The position numbers and the translations under genes are program-made. DNA of 34,352 nt from Candidatus Adlerbacteria bacterium. Lineage in GTDB: Bacteria > Patescibacteriota > Minisyncoccia > Phycocordibacterales > SBAW01. The notes under the pieces were generated by a model, which was not told the origin of the DNA, made no database searches, and saw only the letters and a program-made list of their open reading frames with translations. Position 1 is the first letter of the stretch; each line of letters starts with the position of its first letter. Location of the stretch: NCBI GenBank assembly GCA_903851045.1, contig CAINNF010000017.1, positions 1 to 34,352 of the forward strand. Direction: 5' to 3'. This document shows positions 15,997 through 20,593 of the stretch, piece by piece.

Positions 15997-17852
15997 AAGT
16001 CTCGCGCGCATGGCTACAAAATTATTTTGCTACAGAATTGCCCGATGGGCAGATTCTTGCTGACGCCTTTACGTTCCACTCGTTTGAAGTCGAAGAGCAG
16101 ACTGGTAACTTACTCGACCTGAAGGTACTCCCGGATAGGGCTGGGTACGCACTTTCGCATCGCGGCGTCGCCTATGAGCTCGCGGCAGCACTCGATGTGC
16201 CGATGAAAAAAGATCCACTACGAGAAACGCTGCCCAACTGGCCACAGTCAAACATGCTGTCGGTCGAAGTTGAAGATCCGAAAAAGTGTCTACGCTATAT
16301 CGGTGCGGTAGTGCGTGGTGTGACGGTGGGGTCCTCGCCTACGTGGCTCAAAGAGGCACTTGAGTCCGTTGGTCAACGCTCGATAAACAATGTCGTCGAC
16401 GCAACAAACTATGTGATGCTCAACATTGGTCAGCCACTGCACGCATTCGATGCGAGCAAGCTTGTTCAAAAGAACGAGATATACACGATTGGGGTACAAG
16501 AGGTGGAAGAACATAAGGTGTCTGATAAAAAGACCGGGATTCCGTTCACAGCGCTCGGAGGTGAAGACGGCTATCTATTGCCAGAAGGAACGCTCGTAAT
16601 CACCGATAAAAATAATGGTGATAAAATTCTTGGAGTCGCAGGTATTAAAGGGGGAGTCGTTGCAGAAGTTACGCCACACACAACGGACCTAATCATTGAA
16701 GCGGCGAATTTTGAAGGTACTAGTGTTCGTCGCACGGCGCAGAGGCTCAAATTGTTTACTGACGCGTCTGCTCGTTTTCAAAACCGACCATCGCCCGAAC
16801 TCGCCGCGTACGGTATGCGCGACGTGCTTGCACTCATCCAACAGGTGGCTGGAGGAGAAGTGGAAGGGGTTGTCGATATCTATCCTAACCCTACACAGAA
16901 TCTTCCGGTCTCCGTTACCACACAAAAAGTGAACGAACTTCTCGGCTCGTCGTTTTCGAGTGACGAAATAGGTACTGCGTTCAAGCGTCTCTCTCTGTCG
17001 ACAAAAATCAGCAACGATACGTTTACCGTGACTCCGCCGTTCGAGCGAATCGACCTCCTCATTCCAGAAGATCTGATAGAAGAAGTCGGTCGTATTCTTG
17101 GCTATGACCGCTTGCCGCCCGCACAGCTGCCGCCGCTTGCTGGTACGCCAGACCAAGCACGCTTTCGTGGTATTGAGCGCATGAAGGATCAACTGGTCGA
17201 GCAGGGCTTCACAGAAGTTTCAACACAATCGTTCGCCAAGAAAGGAGACATCGTGCTCGCTAACCCGCTTGATACAAAGAGGCCAGCGTTGCGCATCTCA
17301 TTGCAGGAAAATCTTGATGAGGCACTTGCTCAGGCGCAACATTATGCGCTCTTAGTGCTACCGCCAGGAGAGAAGCCGAAATTATTCGAAGTTGGTTCGG
17401 TTTTCCCAAAGGAAGGTGAACATGTCGAATTGCGTATGACCGAAGCGCCGAAAGCGTGGGGGAAAGATTTTCCAACTTTTGACAATCTGTCGAAGGCGAA
17501 TATGGAGGAATACGGCAATGGATACGAGCCAAAGCACTACACGCTCGCGCCATTCAAGCCTTTTTCTCTATATCCGTACATCGTGCGCGATGTTGCCCTG
17601 TGGGTACCACAGGGTACTGAGCCTGTCAAAGTGCTAAACCTCATTCGCGGTGAAGCAGGAGAGCTGTGTATCAAGATCTCCCTGTTCGATAAGTTCGAAA
17701 AAGCGGCGAAGGATGGTGTTCCAGCCAAGACCTCGCTCGCGTTTCGTCTCATCTTTCAGTCGTTCGAGCGAACACTCACCGACGACGACGCCAACACTGC
17801 GATGGAGAAGGCCTATGCAAAACTAAAATCCGAAGGATTTGAGATCAGATAA
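15993..17852 (+). CDS. pheT: Phenylalanyl-tRNA synthetase beta subunit without EMAP-like domain
   Basis: A 619-residue beta subunit, well short of the about 790 of E. coli. After the N-terminal motif (KVSRAWLQNYFA) the sequence goes within 50 residues to LDLKVLPDRAGYALSHRGVA, so the EMAP/OB tRNA-binding insertion is absent. B1, B3/B4 editing-type, B5 and catalytic-like domains follow, and the C-terminal FDX-ACB tRNA-binding domain occupies about 525-619. The ATGA overlap with pheS couples translation. The last codons (KSEGFEIR plus stop) recur in the downstream DNA at 18633 and 20015, which makes this 3' end a likely integration target. The A-rich tract after the stop also serves as the T-tract of an opposing terminator. 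Confidence 0.93.
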   Translation: MKVSRAWLQNYFATELPDGQILADAFTFHSFEVEEQTGNLLDLKVLPDRAGYALSHRGVAYELAAALDVPMKKDPLRETLPNWPQSNMLSVEVEDPKKCLRYIGAVVRGVTVGSSPTWLKEALESVGQRSINNVVDATNYVMLNIGQPLHAFDASKLVQKNEIYTIGVQEVEEHKVSDKKTGIPFTALGGEDGYLLPEGTLVITDKNNGDKILGVAGIKGGVVAEVTPHTTDLIIEAANFEGTSVRRTAQRLKLFTDASARFQNRPSPELAAYGMRDVLALIQQVAGGEVEGVVDIYPNPTQNLPVSVTTQKVNELLGSSFSSDEIGTAFKRLSLSTKISNDTFTVTPPFERIDLLIPEDLIEEVGRILGYDRLPPAQLPPLAGTPDQARFRGIERMKDQLVEQGFTEVSTQSFAKKGDIVLANPLDTKRPALRISLQENLDEALAQAQHYALLVLPPGEKPKLFEVGSVFPKEGEHVELRMTEAPKAWGKDFPTFDNLSKANMEEYGNGYEPKHYTLAPFKPFSLYPYIVRDVALWVPQGTEPVKVLNLIRGEAGELCIKISLFDKFEKAAKDGVPAKTSLAFRLIFQSFERTLTDDDANTAMEKAYAKLKSEGFEIR

Positions 17853-17860
17853 AAAAGAAA
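17825..17860 (+). repeat. Gene-tail repeat, copy 1 (pheT 3' end)
   Basis: These 36 bases encode KSEGFEIR and the pheT stop, followed by AAAAGAAA. Copies with the same reading frame and stop lie at 18633-18664 and 20015-20050. Copy 1 differs from copy 3 at four positions, all synonymous (GGA/GGG, ATC/ATT, AGA/CGG). This is the functional copy and the probable attachment site. Confidence 0.8.
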
Positions 17861-17861
17861 T

Positions 17862-17891
17862 CCCGCGCCGCCGAGGGTGTCGGGGCGCGGG
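17862..17891 (-). terminator. Terminator of cassette gene 1 (minus strand)
   Basis: CCCGCGCC (17862-17869) pairs with GGCGCGGG (17884-17891). On the minus strand the stem is followed by ATTTCTTTTTT, the complement of the A-rich end of the pheT tail repeat. Confidence 0.7.
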
Positions 17892-17925
17892 GCAGGATTC
17901 GTTGTGCAGATTGGGTGCTTTATGA

Positions 17926-18330
17926 CTAGAGGAGCGACCAGCGCTTGGTCCGCCGTTTGAATCTCACCACCCTGTTTTTGCGGAGGACTCTTTTGGGAAG
18001 TCCCTGCACCTTTGGGGAGTTGTAGGCTCCAAGCAATCCGATCATCTGTTCGACCAGTGCAGGGTCACTCGTGTCCCTATTCCTGGCAAACGCGCGCAGC
18101 TCTTTCACCGTATCGAACGGGTCCAGGAGGATCCGGTGAGCGACTTCTCCGTGGTTTCCGGTCACTGGTGCGAGTATTAGTGCGACTTCCGCATTCATGT
18201 GGTGCTGGGCAGATAGTCCCTCGGTAATTAATTCGACGACTTTCCTAACCGCCGCACGATCGTCCGCGGTCACTTGGTCTTTGGGTTTTTTTAATGCCAA
18301 CATCGCGTCAACATAGGGGTTGTTGGTCAT
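17926..18330 (-). CDS. Cassette gene 1: small basic protein of unknown function
   Basis: A 134-residue soluble protein. The N-terminal two thirds look helical (KPKDQVTADDRAAVRKVVEL); the C-terminus is strongly basic (residues about 112-131 rich in Arg and Lys), so nucleic-acid binding is possible. I recognise no family. The start at 18330 is chosen for AAGGA 9 nt upstream (in GCAACACAAGGA, a leader also seen before the gene at 19875); a longer frame to 18453 would run into the shared promoter. It reads toward pheT and ends at a terminator abutting the pheT stop. Promoter TTGACC/TATTTT (18425-18453) gives a leader of about 90 nt. Confidence 0.65.
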   Translation of the reverse strand: MTNNPYVDAMLALKKPKDQVTADDRAAVRKVVELITEGLSAQHHMNAEVALILAPVTGNHGEVAHRILLDPFDTVKELRAFARNRDTSDPALVEQMIGLLGAYNSPKVQGLPKRVLRKNRVVRFKRRTKRWSLL

Positions 18331-18424
18331 GTCACTTGTCCTTGTGTTGCATGCATAGCCACGCAAAGTACGACGCGGCCGAGAGTTGGTGAAGAGATCA
18401 AAGAGCCCGGTTCTCTCTGAGATC

Positions 18425-18453
18425 AAAATACATTCAACCTTGTCGTTGGTCAA
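18425..18453 (-). promoter_or_regulatory. Promoter of cassette gene 1
   Basis: On the minus strand TTGACC (18453-18448), 17-bp spacer, TATTTT (18430-18425). The same promoter occurs at 19379-19407. Confidence 0.55.
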
Positions 18454-18466
18454 GATAGAAGAAAAA

Positions 18467-18490
18467 AGCGCCGCCTGGGGTGGCGACGCT
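18467..18490 (-). terminator. Backbone terminator, copy A
   Basis: AGCGCCGCC and GGCGACGCT (one central mismatch) form the stem; the minus-strand product ends in TTTTTTC. It is identical to 19421-19444. Confidence 0.75.
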
Positions 18491-18501
18491 CGGTATGTCG
18501 G

Positions 18502-18590
18502 TCAGGCCGCGACCGCCTGAGGTTCTGCTTTGTACTTGGTGAGATATGCTCCAGAGACGTGCCCCACTTGCGTCTCTTCGTAGACTCTTT
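18502..18590 (-). pseudogene. Truncated relic of the cassette backbone gene
   Basis: On the minus strand this encodes VYEETQVGHVSGAYLTKYKA and then EPQAVAA with a TGA stop. It matches VYEETRA and SGAYLTKYKTEPQATAA of the intact gene at 19456-19875, with the middle about 35 residues deleted in frame. A stop codon and no start lie upstream, although the TTGACA of the former promoter survives near 18596. It shows that cassette 1 once carried the same backbone gene as cassette 2. Confidence 0.7.
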
Positions 18591-18632
18591 GAGTGTGTCA
18601 ATCGCTTCGAAAACGGTTTATACCTGACTAAC

Positions 18633-18664
18633 ATCCGAAGGGTATGAGATTCGGTAAAAGAAAA
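18633..18664 (+). repeat. Gene-tail repeat, copy 2 (displaced pheT 3' end)
   Basis: It encodes SEGYEIR and TAA in the pheT frame (one replacement, Phe to Tyr), then AAGAAAA. There is no gene body upstream of it; it is a detached gene end between two cassettes. Confidence 0.8.
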
Positions 18665-18688
18665 GGTCCTGGCGTGTTTTCCAGAACC
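18665..18688 (-). terminator. Terminator of cassette gene 2 (minus strand)
   Basis: GGTCCTGG (18665-18672) and CCAGAACC (18681-18688) pair with one G.U. The minus-strand product continues into TTTTCTTTT, part of the tail repeat. Confidence 0.6.
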
Positions 18689-18727
18689 CTCATGTTCACG
18701 ATGTTGCCTCACGACGCTCCACATATA

Positions 18728-19318
18728 TTATCGGTACGTCAGGCGTGTCAACAGTAGTAATAGCCACCCGAGCGGGCTGTAGTTAAAGAACACCCAACAA
18801 ACATCTTTGAGTTTGTGTTGCAGTGTTTCCGCGTACTCCTTGTCCGATTGATAGTATGCGTGCCGCGTCATCCTGTTGGTCTCTCCGGCGCACACGATGC
18901 ACGACATTATAAACGTAGTGAGTGCTGCAATGACTATGACTCTGTGTGCCAACCCAGTATCTAGTCCGAGATGTGGATATTCCCAATATGCCACACAGAT
19001 GATAATTACTAGTGCTTGGGCGTAGGTCAGCCATAAGCAACCGAAGATTTTCCACCACGTTATTCCTGTGGGACCTTCCTTATATGCCACTGTCTTCCTC
19101 CTGTCTGTCATTTTTTTTTGCATACAGAGCCACGTAAGGTATGACGAGGTCAGACCGCAGCCCACTGCGACACTGGCGAACAACGTCATGCTTTGCGAGG
19201 TGTTCAGAGAGATGCTCAGCACGATTGGTAGTATCCCGAGCGCGCATACGCCAGCGAACATAATCAAAAAGATCCCCGACCACAAACCCGCCCAGATTAG
19301 TGTCAGCGACATCACCAC
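18728..19318 (-). CDS. Cassette gene 2: polytopic membrane protein of unknown function
   Basis: About 196 residues with four or five hydrophobic segments (near 5-30, 33-60, 90-115, 125-145 and the C-terminal end) separated by short basic loops. I recognise no family. A GTG at 19318 lies 8 nt after GGAGG and follows a leader hairpin (19336-19362), the same order of hairpin, ribosome-binding site and start seen at other accessory genes here. ATG 19333, five codons upstream, overlaps that GGAGG and is the alternative start. Promoter TTGACC/TATTTT at 19379-19407. The protein sits where cassette 1 has its soluble basic protein, so this is the variable slot of the cassette. Confidence 0.65.
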   Translation of the reverse strand: MVMSLTLIWAGLWSGIFLIMFAGVCALGILPIVLSISLNTSQSMTLFASVAVGCGLTSSYLTWLCMQKKMTDRRKTVAYKEGPTGITWWKIFGCLWLTYAQALVIIICVAYWEYPHLGLDTGLAHRVIVIAALTTFIMSCIVCAGETNRMTRHAYYQSDKEYAETLQHKLKDVCWVFFNYSPLGWLLLLLTRLTYR

Positions 19319-19335
19319 GATTGTGTCCTCCATGA

Positions 19336-19362
19336 AAGCTCTTGGAAGCGGTCAAAGAGCTT
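19336..19362 (-). promoter_or_regulatory. Leader hairpin of cassette gene 2
   Basis: AAGCTCTT (19336-19343) and AAGAGCTT (19355-19362) pair perfectly around 11 nt, just upstream of the GGAGG site. Confidence 0.5.
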
Positions 19363-19378
19363 GGTTCCTCTAAAAATC

Positions 19379-19407
19379 AAAATACATTTAACCTTATCGT
19401 TGGTCAA
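19379..19407 (-). promoter_or_regulatory. Promoter of cassette gene 2
   Basis: Minus strand: TTGACC (19407-19402), 17-bp spacer, TATTTT (19384-19379). Confidence 0.55.
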
Positions 19408-19420
19408 GATAGAAGAAAAA

Positions 19421-19444
19421 AGCGCCGCCTGGGGTGGCGACGCT
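19421..19444 (-). terminator. Backbone terminator, copy B
   Basis: AGCGCCGCC (19421-19429) and GGCGACGCT (19436-19444) with one mismatch, then a minus-strand TTTTTTC tract. It ends the backbone gene 11 bp after its stop. Confidence 0.78.
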
Positions 19445-19455
19445 CGGTGTATTGG

Positions 19456-19875
19456 TCAGGCTGCGGTCGCCTGCGGCTCTGTTTTGTACTTGGTGAGATA
19501 TGCTCCAGACACGATCTCTGCATGGAGCTTGCGAAGAGATTCAAGATTGGGTGCCTTGATTCGGATGACTCGGACTGGCCCACCATCGAAACTGTTTCGA
19601 ATACTGAAAGCAAGGCGAGCTAGTCGCATGGTAGGAATCCTCCCACTCTTCCAAACCATGTCCTTTGCGGCATGATTGGCTCGCGTCTCTTCGTACACGA
19701 CGAAGCTAAACGGCACACATTGGTCTGGAATCAAAACCTCCCTCGTTGGATCTTGAAGGTCGGCTTCGGCACAGGCGAATGTATACCGAGTTTCCTTCGC
19801 AATCTTGAATCCTTGCCGATGCAGGACATTTGTTTGGCCTATATCGAGAAATCCGACTGAGTATTTGATCAACAT
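19456..19875 (-). CDS. Cassette backbone gene: unknown 139-residue protein
   Basis: A soluble 139-residue protein with mixed alpha/beta composition, no signal peptide and no membrane segment. I recognise no domain. The start at 19875 is supported by AAGGAG 8 nt upstream in the leader GCAACACAAGGAG, nearly the same as before the gene at 18330. The promoter TTGACA/TATCTT (17-bp spacer, 19937-19965) is flanked by an 8-bp inverted repeat (TTCACCTC and GAGGTGAA), a possible operator. A truncated version survives in cassette 1, so this is the constant gene of the cassette pair. It could have a role in cassette maintenance or movement, but it has no recombinase motif and this is only a guess from its constancy. 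Confidence 0.68.
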   Translation of the reverse strand: MLIKYSVGFLDIGQTNVLHRQGFKIAKETRYTFACAEADLQDPTREVLIPDQCVPFSFVVYEETRANHAAKDMVWKSGRIPTMRLARLAFSIRNSFDGGPVRVIRIKAPNLESLRKLHAEIVSGAYLTKYKTEPQATAA

Positions 19876-19936
19876 TAAGGCGACTCCTTGTGTTGCGCCC
19901 TCGAGTTCACCTCAAAGAGCATGTTTCGCCACAAGC

Positions 19937-19965
19937 AAGATACGTCTAAAAGTTATGTGTGTCAA
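19937..19965 (-). promoter_or_regulatory. Promoter of the backbone gene with flanking inverted repeat
   Basis: Minus strand TTGACA (19965-19960), 17-bp spacer, TATCTT (19942-19937). TTCACCTC lies on the upstream side and GAGGTGAA just downstream, a perfect 8-bp inverted repeat around the promoter. Confidence 0.6.
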
Positions 19966-20014
19966 TCGCAGCGAGGTGAATTCTCACTCTAAACGCAAAC
20001 AGTGTACACCATAT

Positions 20015-20050
20015 AAAATCCGAAGGGTTTGAGATTCGGTAAAAAAGAAA
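20015..20050 (+). repeat. Gene-tail repeat, copy 3 (displaced pheT 3' end)
   Basis: It encodes KSEGFEIR and TAA, then AAAAGAAA, with 32 of 36 bases matching the functional pheT end. All four differences are synonymous. Confidence 0.85.
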
Positions 20051-20056
20051 GGACTC

Positions 20057-20077
20057 CGAATGCAAATCATGCATTCG
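20057..20077 (-). terminator. Terminator of the pentapeptide-repeat gene (minus strand)
   Basis: CGAATGCA and TGCATTCG are perfect 8-bp arms around AATCA; on the minus strand a short spacer and CTTTCTTTTTT follow, again supplied by the tail repeat. Confidence 0.65.
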
Positions 20078-20109
20078 AAGCCCTTGTGCGCCGACGAGAT
20101 TGTCAGCGA

Positions 20110-20451
20110 CTAATCGCTGTGCATCTTCTCGACCGCCGCGGCAATCGCCTCGGCTATGTTGACGGTGGCGGTGCTATGGTCGGGGAGTGCAACAGTCACC
20201 GTTGCGCCAGCAAACCGGCAGCTGTCCGTAAATTTCGCATTCCTGAAATCGCAGCCTGCGAAAGTTGCGCCTCCGAAATTGCAATCGTTGTTGAAGTTGC
20301 TTCGGCCAAAACTGACGTTGCTAAACTTTGTATCACAGGGGAAGTAGCTGTTATGAACAATGCCGCCATTGCCACTGCCGTCCGCGGCGGTAACGGTGAG
20401 AACGTAGGGCACCGAGGGAATCTGGAGATCGAAACGCGCCCAATTATCCAT
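20110..20451 (-). CDS. Small pentapeptide-repeat-like protein
   Basis: A 113-residue protein. Residues about 35-75 follow the pentapeptide-repeat rhythm with a Phe or other bulky residue every fifth position (KFSNVSFGRSNFNNDCNF, then FAGCDFRNAKF), which should fold as a short right-handed quadrilateral helix. A C-terminal region with AIAAAVEKMH follows. The start at 20451 is set by AGGAGG 6 nt upstream. A leader hairpin (20473-20492) precedes the site. It lies next to gyrB and diverges from it. Some pentapeptide proteins mimic DNA and bind gyrase (Qnr, MfpA), but this one is short and the link is context only. It is probably a third, partly eroded member of the pheT-tail array. Confidence 0.65.
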   Translation of the reverse strand: MDNWARFDLQIPSVPYVLTVTAADGSGNGGIVHNSYFPCDTKFSNVSFGRSNFNNDCNFGGATFAGCDFRNAKFTDSCRFAGATVTVALPDHSTATVNIAEAIAAAVEKMHSD

Positions 20452-20472
20452 GATTATCCTCCTAGAACTCAT

Positions 20473-20492
20473 CTCGGCCGCCAGTGGCCGAG
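20473..20492 (-). promoter_or_regulatory. Leader hairpin of the pentapeptide-repeat gene
   Basis: CTCGGCC and GGCCGAG are perfect 7-bp arms with a 6-nt loop, 12 bp upstream of AGGAGG on the transcript. Confidence 0.5.
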
Positions 20493-20554
20493 GATGGCGA
20501 TACGATACTATACTGAGATAGTAAGTCAATAGGGTAGAACGAATTGAAATGCGG

Positions 20555-20584
20555 TATACTGAGCCCACTAGCCCCATAGGGCTA
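20555..20584 (+). promoter_or_regulatory. gyrB promoter -10 box and leader hairpin
   Basis: TATACT (20555-20560) is followed by a leader of about 27 nt. It contains TAGCCC (20569-20574) and GGGCTA (20579-20584), a 6-bp stem with loop CATA, just before ATG 20594. gyrB therefore differs from the leaderless core genes. No Shine-Dalgarno sequence is evident. Confidence 0.5.
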
Positions 20585-20593
20585 TCTTGATGT

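Larger units (their letters stand above)
18386..18560. repeat. Cassette backbone repeat, copy A
   Basis: About 175 bp that matches 19341-19515 at roughly 88% by hand count, including a 49-bp identical run. It holds, on the minus strand, the 3' end of a relic gene, its terminator hairpin and the promoter of the next gene. Sequence flanking it is unrelated between the copies on the side of the variable gene. Confidence 0.85.
17825..18664. mobile_element. Putative pheT-tail cassette 1 (about 0.8 kb, no recombinase)
   Basis: The interval between tail copies 1 and 2. It holds one intact minus-strand gene (17926-18330), a promoter/terminator backbone shared with cassette 2, and a truncated relic of the backbone gene (18502-18590). 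No integrase, transposase or terminal inverted repeat is visible, so movement would need a recombinase in trans. Inference from the flanking gene-tail duplication. Confidence 0.55.
19341..19515. repeat. Cassette backbone repeat, copy B
   Basis: Partner of 18386-18560. It contains the C-terminal codons of the intact backbone gene, its terminator and the promoter of the next gene. Confidence 0.85.
18633..20050. mobile_element. Putative pheT-tail cassette 2 (about 1.4 kb, no recombinase)
   Basis: The interval between tail copies 2 and 3. It carries a variable membrane-protein gene (18728-19318) and the intact backbone gene (19456-19875), both on the minus strand, each with its own terminator, promoter and ribosome-binding site. 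No integrase is present. It is related to cassette 1 by the 175-bp backbone repeat and by the gene relic. Inference from tail duplication and shared backbone. Confidence 0.6.

Noticed and set aside
18434-18724. 96-codon minus-strand open frame over the cassette backbone repeat
   Set aside because: It is out of frame with the recognisable relic of the backbone gene and ignores the terminator it would cross.
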